Origin: an uncultured Corynebacterium sp.
GTDB lineage: Bacteria; Actinomycetota; Actinomycetes; Mycobacteriales; Mycobacteriaceae
Reading direction: 5' to 3'
Length of the DNA stretch: 41,519 nucleotides
Assembly: GCA_943908385.1 (NCBI GenBank)
Contig: CALTTF010000013.1
Location: 1 to 41,519, forward strand
Shown one piece after another: positions 1 to 7,191 of the stretch. Numbering within the stretch: the stretch's first letter is position 1; every line of letters begins with the position of its first letter. The position numbers and the translations under genes are program-made. Below the pieces are notes generated by a model. It was not told where the DNA came from. It did no database searches and saw nothing but the letters and a program-made list of their open reading frames with translations.

Positions 1-56
1 AGTTCAACCGCCGCTTCGGCGGCATGGCCCGCCGCAAGAAGAAGTCCGCTAACTAA
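1..56 (+). CDS. rpmE2: 50S ribosomal protein L31 type B, 3' end only
   Basis: The window opens inside this gene. The last 18 residues are readable and end KFNRRFGGMARRKKKSAN before TAA at 54-56. This basic tail, with FERRFG/FNRRFG followed by a lysine run, is what I know from type B (zinc-free) L31 of corynebacteria. It lies 27 nt upstream of rpmF, in the same direction, and is probably cotranscribed with it. Only the C-terminus is visible, so the L31 call rests on the tail and on the neighbouring L32 gene. Confidence 0.75.
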   Translation, partial: FNRRFGGMARRKKKSAN

Positions 57-83
57 CGCGCCCGGTAAAGGAGGAAAGACACC

Positions 84-257
84 ATGGCAACCCCGAAGTT
101 CCGTAAGTCCCGTTCGAACACGCACCACCGCCGTTCGCAGTGGAAGGCAGACAATGCCGCGCTGCAGGAGGTCAAGATCGACGGCCAGACCGTGCGCATC
201 CCGCGTCGCCTGATCAAGGCCGCTGAGCAGGGTCTGATCGACGTCGAGCAGTTCTAA
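84..257 (+). CDS. rpmF: 50S ribosomal protein L32
   Basis: This gene encodes 57 residues beginning MATPKFRKSRSNTHHRRSQW, the classic L32 N-terminus (MAxPKxRxSxxxTxxRRSxW). L32 is a small structural protein of the large ribosomal subunit. The four-cysteine zinc site of some L32 proteins is absent, so this is the cysteine-free form, matching the type B L31 upstream. The ATG follows a strong ribosome binding site (AGGAGG at 69-74). A Rho-independent terminator follows directly. The same gene lies just before mprA in mycobacteria, which supports the synteny. Confidence 0.97.
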   Translation: MATPKFRKSRSNTHHRRSQWKADNAALQEVKIDGQTVRIPRRLIKAAEQGLIDVEQF

Positions 258-268
258 GCTCTAACGTG

Positions 269-304
269 AAGCCGGTCACCAATCTGTTGGTGGCCGGCTT
301 TTCC
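269..304 (+). terminator. Rho-independent terminator after rpmF
   Basis: Positions 269-282 and 287-300 form a 14-bp inverted repeat with one G-T pair and a 4-nt loop, followed by a short T-rich tail (TTTTCCT, from 299). It starts 11 nt after the rpmF stop, so it should end the ribosomal protein transcript before mprA. Confidence 0.85.
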
Positions 305-320
305 TATGTGCAGCGGGGAT

Positions 321-329
321 TGTCATAAT
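321..329 (+). promoter_or_regulatory. Leaderless promoter of mprA
   Basis: TG-T-CATAAT is an extended -10 element (hexamer at 324-329). The hexamer ends exactly 7 nt before the mprA ATG, so transcription should start at or next to the start codon. No Shine-Dalgarno sequence is present upstream of the ATG, in agreement. Confidence 0.7.
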
Positions 330-336
330 AGATGGC

Positions 337-1038
337 ATGAAGGTTTTGGTGGTCGACGATGATCAGGCGGTCCGCGAGTCCCTGCGGCGCTCGCTGAAAT
401 TCAACGGATATGACGTCATCCTGGCGGAAGATGGAATTCAGGCTCTGGACACGATCAGGGCGGAACAGCCGGATCTGACCATCCTGGACGTGATGATGCC
501 GCGGCTCGACGGCCTCGGTGTGTGCCGCGAGCTGCGTTCCACCGGGTACGACCGGCCGATCCTCATGCTCACCGCCCGCGACGGCGTCGCTGAGCGCGTG
601 GCTGGACTCGACGCCGGTGCGGACGATTACCTGCCGAAACCGTTCGCCCTCGAGGAGCTGCTCGCCCGCGTCCGCTCCCTGCTCCGTCGCGCCCAGGCTG
701 ATTCGGTGGACTCGCAGCAGCGCAGCCCGAGTGCCGAGCTCACTTTCGAGGACCTGCATCTCGACGCGATCTCCCGCGACGTCTACCGCGGCGACCGCCA
801 CGTTTCTCTGACGCGCACCGAGTTCTCCCTGCTGGAGCTCCTCATGCGCAATCCGCGCCGCGTCCTGTCGCGGCAGACGATCCTCGAGGAAGTCTGGGGG
901 TACGAGTTCCCGTCCTCCGGCAACGCTCTCGAGGTCTACATCGGCTACCTCCGCCGCAAAACTGAGGCGGGCGGGGAGTCCCGCCTGATCCACACCGTCC
1001 GTGGCGTCGGCTACGTGCTGCGGGAGACTGCTCCGTGA
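337..1038 (+). CDS. mprA: OmpR-family response regulator MprA (CgtR2-like)
   Basis: This is a DNA-binding response regulator of 233 residues. The receiver domain (about 1-115) has the acidic cluster DDD at 7-9, phosphoacceptor Asp51 in ILDVMMP, Thr79 and Lys101 in YLPKPF. The C-terminal winged helix (about 130-230) ends in the usual HTVRGVGYVLR. In mycobacteria MprAB senses envelope stress and controls pepD and sigma-factor genes. Here mprB and pepD follow in the same order, so the same role is inferred. The gene is probably translated from a leaderless mRNA. It overlaps mprB by 4 nt (GTGA), which suggests translational coupling. Confidence 0.93.
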   Translation: MKVLVVDDDQAVRESLRRSLKFNGYDVILAEDGIQALDTIRAEQPDLTILDVMMPRLDGLGVCRELRSTGYDRPILMLTARDGVAERVAGLDAGADDYLPKPFALEELLARVRSLLRRAQADSVDSQQRSPSAELTFEDLHLDAISRDVYRGDRHVSLTRTEFSLLELLMRNPRRVLSRQTILEEVWGYEFPSSGNALEVYIGYLRRKTEAGGESRLIHTVRGVGYVLRETAP

Positions 1039-2444
1039 TCCTCCGCCGCATCAGCGCGGACGGCGACACCTACTTAAGGCCGACGCGCACGTCACCCGTC
1101 CGCGGCAAGATCGCCACGTTCGCCGGCGCGGGCGTCGCGGCGGCAGTGGGAACGACAGCGGTGATGTCGTATATCGCGGTGTTCGGTGCGATGGACGAGC
1201 ACGAACTCAGCGCATTGAATTCCCGCACCATCGCGTTGATGCGGCAGGTGGAGGACGATACGGCGAGTGAGGAAGAGCTGCACCAGATCGTCGATAAGTT
1301 CCGCGACGATAATCCTGGCTACCGCGCGGCTGTCTCGTTGAAAGAGCGCGATTTCTTCGTCGGCGACCCCGTACCCGTCGACCGCATGGCGCGCGACGGC
1401 GAGCCAGCGAACTGGACGCGCTTCGAAAACGGCGATGAAATGGTGTCCGTTCTGCGTGACAACGACGGCACCACCGTGGCGGTAGCGCACAACCGCTCCG
1501 ATTTCGCTCACTTGAAGAGCCGGCTCAAGGCGACTCTGGCGGGCATCGTCGGCCTGGGAACTCTGCTGGCGGCGCTGACCGGCAGCATTATCGCGCGCGG
1601 AACGTTGCGTCCCGTCGGCCGTCTGCGCCGCGCAATGGACAGGGTGTCCACGGAAGGCACGCTCGAGCCGATCGAGGTGGCCGGCAGCGACGAGTACGCG
1701 AAGCTGACTGAGTCGCTGAATTCGATGATGCAGTCGCTCAACGACTCGCGTGTCCGCCAGGCCCAGCTGGTCGCCGACGCCGGCCACGAACTGCGCACCC
1801 CGTTGACCTCGATGCGCACCAATATCGAGCTGCTGATCATGCTGCACCGCTCCGGGCAGATGGCGCAGATGCCGCAAGAGGAGCTCGACGAGCTTGAAGA
1901 CGACGTCAATGCGCAGATGCAGGAATTGTCGACGCTCATCGGCGACCTCGTCGACCTTGCCCGCGAGGACGACCTGCAGAAGGAATTCGAGCCGGTCCGT
2001 CTGGACGCCTTGCTCACTGAGGCTGTCACTCGTGTGCAGCGCCGCCGCCCGGACGTGAATTTCCGCTTCCGCGCCGACCCGTGGATTCTCGACGCCGACC
2101 GGGCTGCGCTCTCCCGCGCGCCCGTGAACCTGCTCGACAACGCCGCGAAATGGTCCCCGCCGGGCGGCGTCGTGCGCGTCTCGCTGCGGTCCGCGCAGCA
2201 CAGCGCCGTGCTGATCATCGACGACTCGGGCCCCGGCATTCCCCCGGAGGAGCGCGAGAAAGTCTTCGAGCGCTTCTACCGCGCACCCGAATCGCGGTCC
2301 ATGCCCGGATCGGGTCTGGGGCTGGCTATTGCAGGTCAAGTGCTAGAACGCCACGGCGCCAGCATCGACATCGGGGACTCCGACGACGGCGGCGCCCGCA
2401 TCCGCGTCGTGTTCCCCGGCCGGCCCGCTGAACGCTCACAGTGA
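1035..2444 (+). CDS. mprB: Membrane sensor histidine kinase MprB
   Basis: This 469-residue kinase starts with GTG inside the mprA stop codon. It has a transmembrane helix at about 26-50, an extracytoplasmic sensor region of about 115 residues, a second helix at about 167-187, a HAMP linker (about 190-242) and a dimerisation box with phosphoacceptor His251 in DAGHELRTPLTSM. The ATPase domain shows the N box NLLDNAAKWSPPGG, G1 DDSGPGIP and G2 GSGLGLAI. It should autophosphorylate at His251 and pass phosphate to MprA Asp51. In mycobacteria the MprB sensor loop interacts with DnaK and unfolded proteins. A role in envelope stress is inferred from synteny, including the pepD protease downstream. 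Confidence 0.93.
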   Translation: MILRRISADGDTYLRPTRTSPVRGKIATFAGAGVAAAVGTTAVMSYIAVFGAMDEHELSALNSRTIALMRQVEDDTASEEELHQIVDKFRDDNPGYRAAVSLKERDFFVGDPVPVDRMARDGEPANWTRFENGDEMVSVLRDNDGTTVAVAHNRSDFAHLKSRLKATLAGIVGLGTLLAALTGSIIARGTLRPVGRLRRAMDRVSTEGTLEPIEVAGSDEYAKLTESLNSMMQSLNDSRVRQAQLVADAGHELRTPLTSMRTNIELLIMLHRSGQMAQMPQEELDELEDDVNAQMQELSTLIGDLVDLAREDDLQKEFEPVRLDALLTEAVTRVQRRRPDVNFRFRADPWILDADRAALSRAPVNLLDNAAKWSPPGGVVRVSLRSAQHSAVLIIDDSGPGIPPEEREKVFERFYRAPESRSMPGSGLGLAIAGQVLERHGASIDIGDSDDGGARIRVVFPGRPAERSQ

Positions 2445-2459
2445 CCGTTCAGCAACTAC

Positions 2460-2465
2460 TACGAT
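2460..2465 (+). promoter_or_regulatory. Possible pepD promoter (-10 TACGAT)
   Basis: TACGAT lies in the 76-nt gap between mprB and pepD and would give a leader of about 50 nt. Just upstream, CTCACAG (2436-2442) and GTTCAGC (2447-2453) form a loose direct repeat near where an activator such as MprA could bind. This is only a suggestion; no clear -35 box is visible. Confidence 0.3.
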
Positions 2466-2520
2466 AAGGGCGGACCAGAAAAGAGAACCGGCACAGCGTT
2501 GAAGAGGAAAATGACCGACC

Positions 2521-3711
2521 ATGACAACTCCTGAATACCCCACGAACCCCGGTTTTGGTGGCCCCGTGGCACCCCAGCAATTCAACGAGCCGCTTCCCGT
2601 GCAGCAGCCAGCACCGCAGAAGAAGGGTCCGGGCGTGGGCACTGTCGTCGCCATCTCGCTCGTCACCAGCCTCGTGGCCGGTCTGGGTGGCGGCGTCATC
2701 GGTGCCTCGCTCGCCGGGGACGACACCTCCATCGGCGCCAGCAACAACGACAATGCGCTGGAAGCACCCGTGAAGAAAGAGCGCACCCCGGCACCGGACG
2801 GCTCCGTGGAAAAAGTCGCCGAGTCGGTTCTTCCCGCGGTCGTGTCCATCGAGGTAGCGACGAGCAAGGGCGGGGCAGAAGGCTCGGGCTCCATCATCAG
2901 CGCCGACGGCAAGGTGCTCACGAACCACCACGTCGTCGCGGAAGCTGACGGTGAGGGCGCGCAGATGCGCGTGACGCTTAACGACGGCACCAAGCACCCC
3001 GCCAAATTCATCGCCTCCGACGTGAACACCGATATTGCCGTGATCCAGATTGAGGGAGTGAAAGATCTCCCCACGATCCAGTTCGGCGATTCCAACGACC
3101 TCGCCGTCGGCCAGTCGGTCGTGGCCATCGGCTCGCCGCTCGGCCTGTCGGCCACGGTGACCACCGGTATTGTCTCCGCGCTCAACCGACCGGTGCGCGC
3201 GGCGCAGGGCGGGGGAGAGTCCTCCCTCATGGACGGCATCCAGACCGACGCGGCGATCAACCCGGGCAACTCCGGCGGTCCGCTGGTGGACATGAACGGA
3301 CACCTGATCGGCATGAACTCCGTCATCGCGTCCCTGTCGCAGGGAGAGTCGGGCGAGGCAGGCTCGATCGGCCTCGGCTTCGCCATCCCGTCGAATTTCG
3401 CCCGCCGCGTCGCCGACCAACTCATCAACGAGGGCGAGGCACGCCAGCCGATGATGGGCGTCGAAGTGGACATCCGCGCGCAGTCGGGCGGCGCGCTCGT
3501 CAGTAATGTGCAGCCGGGCAGCCCGGCAGAGAAGGGCGGACTGAAGGCTGGCGACATCGTCACCCGCATCAACGACCGCCCGATCGAATCCTCCGATGCG
3601 CTGGTCGCGGCCACTCGCTCCTTCGATTTCGGCGAGACGGTCACGCTGGAAGTTCATTCCAAGGACTCCGAGGAATCTCGAACGGTAGAGGTGACTCTAA
3701 GTTCCGAGTAG
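2521..3711 (+). CDS. pepD: HtrA/DegP-like membrane serine protease PepD
   Basis: This is a 396-residue S1C protease. A proline- and glutamine-rich cytoplasmic N-terminus (1-36) is followed by one membrane helix (about 39-66), a trypsin-like domain (about 95-290) and a PDZ domain (about 300-396). The catalytic triad is visible: His137 (LTNHHVV), Asp171 (NTDIAV) and Ser251 (GNSGGPL). Such proteins degrade or refold damaged proteins outside the membrane. In mycobacteria PepD is controlled by MprAB, and here it directly follows mprB. The ribosome binding site is imperfectly placed: GAAGAGG at 2501-2507 is closer to another ATG at 2511, which opens a seven-codon frame overlapping the pepD start. 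Confidence 0.92.
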   Translation: MTTPEYPTNPGFGGPVAPQQFNEPLPVQQPAPQKKGPGVGTVVAISLVTSLVAGLGGGVIGASLAGDDTSIGASNNDNALEAPVKKERTPAPDGSVEKVAESVLPAVVSIEVATSKGGAEGSGSIISADGKVLTNHHVVAEADGEGAQMRVTLNDGTKHPAKFIASDVNTDIAVIQIEGVKDLPTIQFGDSNDLAVGQSVVAIGSPLGLSATVTTGIVSALNRPVRAAQGGGESSLMDGIQTDAAINPGNSGGPLVDMNGHLIGMNSVIASLSQGESGEAGSIGLGFAIPSNFARRVADQLINEGEARQPMMGVEVDIRAQSGGALVSNVQPGSPAEKGGLKAGDIVTRINDRPIESSDALVAATRSFDFGETVTLEVHSKDSEESRTVEVTLSSE

Positions 3712-3771
3712 ATTCCCTAAGTAGCAAATAAAACTAGGTACAGCCCGCACCAGCCCACGAGGAGCCCGACC

Positions 3772-4338
3772 ATGTCTAACAGTCTTGACGCGCTAGACCT
3801 CAAAGAGCCCGACGAGGCTTTCCTGCTCGCCGCGGAAGCGGAAGTCGAGCTTCCGGCCCAGCCGTGCGCGCTCGCGGTTCTCATCAGCGACCACAAGCGC
3901 AACGGCGCCATCGACGAAGGCTCCGACCAGCTGGTCTTCGAGCTGCTGCAGGAGATGGGCTACAAGGTCGACGGCGTGGTCAGCGTGAAGTCGAAGAAGT
4001 CGGAGATCCGCAAGGTCATCGAGACTGCGGTCGTCGGCGGCGTCGACCTCGTGGTCACCATCGGCGGCACCGGCGTCGGCCCCCGGGATAAGGCGCCGGA
4101 GGCCACCCGCGCAGTCATCGACCAGCTCGTCCCCGGCGTGGGGCAGGCGGTGCGCGCGTCGGGCCAGTCCTGCGGTGCGGTCGATGCGTGCACGTCCCGC
4201 GGCATTTGCGGTGTTTCCGGTTCCACCGTCGTGGTCAACCTGGCGCCGTCGCGCGCCGCGATCCGCGACGGCATGTCCACCATCGCACCGCTCGTCGCCC
4301 ACTTGATCAGCGAACTGCGCAAGTACAGCGTCCAGTAG
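3772..4338 (+). CDS. MoaB/Mog-family molybdopterin-binding protein (MoaB2-like)
   Basis: This 188-residue protein has the MoCF-binding fold. The pterin-binding signature TIGGTGVGPRDKAPEATR starts at about residue 96, and a Ser/Gly-rich segment at about 150-165 (CGVSGSTVVVNLAPSR) follows the family pattern. Mog/MoaB proteins bind or adenylylate molybdopterin during molybdenum cofactor synthesis. The ATG follows GAGGAG at 3760-3765. Position after mprAB-pepD matches moaB2 in mycobacteria. The N-terminal 30 residues are an acidic extension. No other cofactor synthesis genes are nearby, and the MoeA homologue in the window (glp) looks catalytically dead, so its job here is uncertain. Confidence 0.85.
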   Translation: MSNSLDALDLKEPDEAFLLAAEAEVELPAQPCALAVLISDHKRNGAIDEGSDQLVFELLQEMGYKVDGVVSVKSKKSEIRKVIETAVVGGVDLVVTIGGTGVGPRDKAPEATRAVIDQLVPGVGQAVRASGQSCGAVDACTSRGICGVSGSTVVVNLAPSRAAIRDGMSTIAPLVAHLISELRKYSVQ

Positions 4339-4491
4339 ATGGTTCCCCGGAAACGGCGCCGGATAGTGCGCATCTCCGATGTCGATTACGACAGAAAAGC
4401 GGACCACCCGGTAGCCGGATGGTCCGCTGGAGAAGAGGATGAACAGGCCGCCGACTATGAAGAGGAGCGGCCGCCGCACCACGGAGTTTAG
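4339..4491 (+). CDS. Possible small basic/acidic protein (50 aa)
   Basis: An ATG directly follows the TAG stop of the moaB2-like gene and opens 50 codons. The product begins MVPRKRRRIVRISDVDYDRK, strongly basic, and has an acidic second half (GEEDEQAADYEEE). The charge layout looks protein-like and translation could be coupled to the upstream gene. Against this, a very stable hairpin that looks like the mscL terminator on the other strand runs through its middle, and no family is recognised. Its last 4 nt overlap the 3' end of mscL. Confidence 0.35.
   Translation: MVPRKRRRIVRISDVDYDRKADHPVAGWSAGEEDEQAADYEEERPPHHGV
4394..4428 (-). terminator. Rho-independent terminator of mscL
   Basis: On the minus strand, an inverted repeat (9-bp arms at 4420-4428 and 4398-4406, with an inner 4-bp CCGG stem) is followed by TTTTCTG. 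It lies about 60 nt past the mscL stop. On the plus strand no T-run follows, so it works for mscL rather than for moaB2. Confidence 0.75.
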
Positions 4492-4898
4492 TCCTTGATC
4501 TGCGGGTTATTGCCCTGTGCGAGCAGGTCGCGGATCTCGGTGAGCAGCTCCTGCTCGGTCGGATCCGCGGCCTTCGGGTCGATGCCCTTGCGGATCTTCT
4601 GCTGCTCGTCCAGCTTGTTCATCGGGGCGACGATGAGGAAGTAGACGACAGCGGCGATCAGCAGGAAGTTGATGATGGCGGTGACGAGAGCGCCGAAGTC
4701 CATGAAGGTGGCATCGTTGCTCGGGACGACGTTGAAGCCGAAGGAGAAGTCGGCGCCGCCGATGGAGTTGATCAGCGGGTTGATGATGTTGTCGGAGAAA
4801 GCGGTCACGATGGCGGTGAATGCGGCACCGATCACGACACCGACTGCGAGGTCGATGACGTTGCCGCGCATGATGAAGTCTTTGAAGCCCTGAAGCAT
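4488..4898 (-). CDS. mscL: Large-conductance mechanosensitive channel MscL
   Basis: This 136-residue protein begins MLQGFKDFIMRGNVIDLAVG, the hallmark of MscL. It has a first membrane helix at about 14-42, a periplasmic loop, and a second helix at about 68-92 (ALVTAIINFLLIAAVVYFLI). The C-terminal helix contains EQELLTEIRDLL. The channel opens under membrane tension during hypo-osmotic shock and releases solutes, including compatible solutes such as betaine, for which a carrier (betP) lies downstream in this window. It has a strong ribosome binding site (AGGAGG) upstream. The gene is convergent with moaB2, as in mycobacteria. Confidence 0.97.
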   Translation of the reverse strand: MLQGFKDFIMRGNVIDLAVGVVIGAAFTAIVTAFSDNIINPLINSIGGADFSFGFNVVPSNDATFMDFGALVTAIINFLLIAAVVYFLIVAPMNKLDEQQKIRKGIDPKAADPTEQELLTEIRDLLAQGNNPQIKD

Positions 4899-4928
4899 GG
4901 GGGTGTCCCTCCTAGGGGGAATCGAACA

Positions 4929-4934
4929 ATTTTA
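4929..4934 (-). promoter_or_regulatory. mscL promoter -10 (TAAAAT)
   Basis: Reading the minus strand, TAAAAT lies 30 nt upstream of the mscL ATG and leaves room for the AGGAGG site in a short leader. No convincing -35 hexamer is visible. Confidence 0.5.
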
Positions 4935-5002
4935 CTGCCTGACAGAAGTTACTACAGTGATTTCGATAAGGCCATAAGCAATTGCCCAAGTTTGCGGAGA
5001 TT

Positions 5003-5635
5003 TCAGCCAGAATTCGCCACGTTCACCACCACAGCGAGCGGCGATGTGAGTGACGCGGCCGCCACCGCCGAAGCATCGTCGTGGGCCAACAGCAATAGCA
5101 CGCCGGAACTGTCTTCTTCCTCGGTCGATCCAGCTGTGACGACGATTCCGGAATCAGCCACGGTGCGCGGCTGCCCGTCACCGGCGGTCACGACCGAGAC
5201 GCGGTCGCCGTGGTGGAGCATGGGGATGATGGCGGGATCGGCGAGCTTTACCGGCACCATCGTGAACTTCGACGCATTATCGCCCACAAGAGCACTCACG
5301 AGGTCGGGGCCGATCAGCCGCGTCGCCGTCACCACTTCGCCCGCCGAGGCATGCGAAGCGACGATCTGGCCGGCGGCGGCGTCGACCGTTTCCACCGCCG
5401 AGGGTGGAACGAACTCCTCCGGCAGCGGGCGAACGTCCAGATCGTCGGCCTCGACCATATCGCCCGGCGCCACATCGCGGGCGAAAACGACCACACCGGG
5501 ATCAGCGTCCGCCCTGCTCAGCAGAGCACTTACTGCAGCGCACGCAACTAAAACGGCGGCGGCGCTTCTGCGCAGCACGACAGCCCGGCGGTAGCCGGGG
5601 GTGCGGAGAAAGTTCAGGTAATCAGACAGTCCCAT
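5003..5635 (-). CDS. SAF-domain (CpaB/RcpC-like) membrane-anchored protein
   Basis: This 210-residue protein has a basic N-terminus with YLNFLRTPGYRR, one membrane helix at about 24-42, and then a SAF-type domain (about 46-110) recognisable from VVFARDVAPGDMVEADDLDVR and the later GEVVTATRLI. SAF domains occur in CpaB/RcpC pilus assembly proteins and in sugar-binding enzymes. No pilus genes are nearby, so a general cell-surface role is more likely. The start is only 3 nt after the fthC stop, so it is the second gene of an fthC operon. Similar genes sit next to fthC in other corynebacteria. The exact function is unknown. Confidence 0.75.
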   Translation of the reverse strand: MGLSDYLNFLRTPGYRRAVVLRRSAAAVLVACAAVSALLSRADADPGVVVFARDVAPGDMVEADDLDVRPLPEEFVPPSAVETVDAAAGQIVASHASAGEVVTATRLIGPDLVSALVGDNASKFTMVPVKLADPAIIPMLHHGDRVSVVTAGDGQPRTVADSGIVVTAGSTEEEDSSGVLLLLAHDDASAVAAASLTSPLAVVVNVANSG

Positions 5636-5638
5636 GCC

Positions 5639-6223
5639 TTATTGGACTGCCGGACCACCCCGTCCGGTTCCCAATTCCACGAAACCGGATTGCGTCACCG
5701 CCGCATCGACGGGCCGATCGTGCGGCTCGGACGGCAGCTCACCGTGAATCTCCTCGTCGTAAACGAGTGCGACGACAGGGCAGTCCACCCCGTCGAGCGC
5801 ACGGTCGTAATAGCCGGCGCCTTGCCCGAGCCGCACGCCCGAGCGGTCCACACCGAGCGCGGGCACGATCACGGCATCCAGGGAGAGCACGCTTAACGAC
5901 GGCTCGCCCAGGCCCTCCGGCTCCCCAATCCCGAAATGGGCGCCCCGGCGCAACGACCCGTCATACTTTCCCCACCGCAGTTCGCCGTGCGCCGGCGTGA
6001 TCGGCAGCCACACGTCGTGCGACTCCGCCAGCGCAGGCAGCAGTTCTTGTCCGCCGGGCTCATTGGCCATGGGGGAGTAGGCGGCGATACGGCGGGCTGG
6101 GCCGAGCCATGCGAGGAGGTGGGAGACCAGGGCGGCGTCGATAAGCGAATGCTCCATTTTCGCGCGGCGGGAACGCGTCTCGGCGCGGATTGCGTCTTTT
6201 GCGGAGTGGCCTACACGGAACAC
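5639..6223 (-). CDS. fthC: 5-formyltetrahydrofolate cyclo-ligase
   Basis: This 194-residue protein converts 5-formyltetrahydrofolate to 5,10-methenyltetrahydrofolate using ATP. Family features are the N-terminal KDAIRAETRSRR, the middle VIVPALGVD, and the glycine-rich GQGAGYYDRAL. The frame stays open far upstream, but a longer start would overlap galU. I chose GTG at 6223 because it gives the normal family length and because TACAAT lies 6 nt upstream, fitting a leaderless transcript. An ATG at 6253 is the alternative, but it overlaps the galU start codon. The SAF gene follows 3 nt after the stop. Confidence 0.88.
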   Translation of the reverse strand: MFRVGHSAKDAIRAETRSRRAKMEHSLIDAALVSHLLAWLGPARRIAAYSPMANEPGGQELLPALAESHDVWLPITPAHGELRWGKYDGSLRRGAHFGIGEPEGLGEPSLSVLSLDAVIVPALGVDRSGVRLGQGAGYYDRALDGVDCPVVALVYDEEIHGELPSEPHDRPVDAAVTQSGFVELGTGRGGPAVQ

Positions 6224-6229
6224 GGGATC

Positions 6230-6243
6230 ATTGTAGGTAAACT
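6230..6243. promoter_or_regulatory. Back-to-back leaderless promoters of fthC and galU
   Basis: TACAAT on the minus strand (6230-6235) lies 6 nt before the fthC GTG. TAAACT on the plus strand (6238-6243) lies 8 nt before the galU ATG. The two start codons are only 28 nt apart, so each -35 region lies at or inside the opposite gene's start. Confidence 0.6.
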
Positions 6244-6251
6244 GCGCATTC

Positions 6252-7172
6252 ATGCAGAATTCCGACCAGAGCCCGCACGCCGCCGTCAAGACCGTCGTCG
6301 TGCCGGCCGCAGGCATGGGCACGCGTTTCCTGCCGGCGACCAAGACTGTTCCGAAAGAGCTGCTGCCTGTGGTGGACACACCGGGCATCGAGTTGATTGC
6401 GGAAGAGGCTGCTCAGCTGGGCGCGCAGCGTCTGGCTGTGGTGACCGCGCCGGGCAAGGGCGAGGTCATGGAGCACTTTGGGCCATTCGATCAGCTCCGC
6501 GACACCTTGCTCGGCCGCGGTAAAGACGAGCAGGCGAAGAAGGTTGCCCGTGCGGCGGAGATCATCACGGCTGAGGCCGTTGTGCAGGAAGAGCCGCTCG
6601 GCCTCGGCCACGCGGTGGGCTGCGCAGAGTCGGTTCTCGACGATGATGAGGACGTCGTCGCCGTCATGCTTCCCGACGACCTGGTGCTGCCCACCGGCGT
6701 GATGGAGAAGATGGCCAATGTGCGCGCCGAACTCGGTGGTTCTGTGCTGTGCGCGTTCGAGGTCAGCCCGGAAGAGGTCTTCAATTACGGCGTCTTCGAT
6801 GTCCGCGATGTCGACGGTCACGACGACGTCAAGCGTGTGGTTGGCATGGTGGAGAAGCCGGATCCGGCTGATGCCCCGTCGAATTTCGTGGCGACCGGCC
6901 GCTACTTGCTCGACCGGGAGATCTTCGACGCGCTGCGCCGGATCACTCCCGGCAAGGGCGGCGAGCTGCAGCTGACGGACGCGATCGAGCTGATGATTGG
7001 CGAAGGCCACCCGGTCCACGTCGTGGTGCATAACGGCAAGCGCCACGATCTGGGGAACCCGGCGGGCTACATTCCGGCCAATGTGGACTTCGGTCTCCGC
7101 CACGAGAAGTACGGCCCGGCGCTGTACAAGGCGATCAAGCAGATCATCGCCGACTACGAGGCGGAACTCTAG
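6252..7172 (+). CDS. galU: UTP-glucose-1-phosphate uridylyltransferase
   Basis: This 306-residue nucleotidyltransferase makes UDP-glucose from UTP and glucose-1-phosphate, for trehalose, glycolipid and wall polysaccharide synthesis. The signature VVPAAGMGTRFLPATKTVPK (residues 16-35) includes the nucleotide-binding G-x-G-T-R and the lysine of the TKxxPKE motif. Further family blocks include EEPLGLGHAV and VGMVEKP. The gene has no Shine-Dalgarno site and appears leaderless. It is followed 19 nt later by glp, as in mycobacteria (galU-moeA1-rimJ), and probably heads that operon. Confidence 0.96.
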   Translation: MQNSDQSPHAAVKTVVVPAAGMGTRFLPATKTVPKELLPVVDTPGIELIAEEAAQLGAQRLAVVTAPGKGEVMEHFGPFDQLRDTLLGRGKDEQAKKVARAAEIITAEAVVQEEPLGLGHAVGCAESVLDDDEDVVAVMLPDDLVLPTGVMEKMANVRAELGGSVLCAFEVSPEEVFNYGVFDVRDVDGHDDVKRVVGMVEKPDPADAPSNFVATGRYLLDREIFDALRRITPGKGGELQLTDAIELMIGEGHPVHVVVHNGKRHDLGNPAGYIPANVDFGLRHEKYGPALYKAIKQIIADYEAEL

Positions 7173-7191
7173 GACTTTCCAGGAGGGGACC

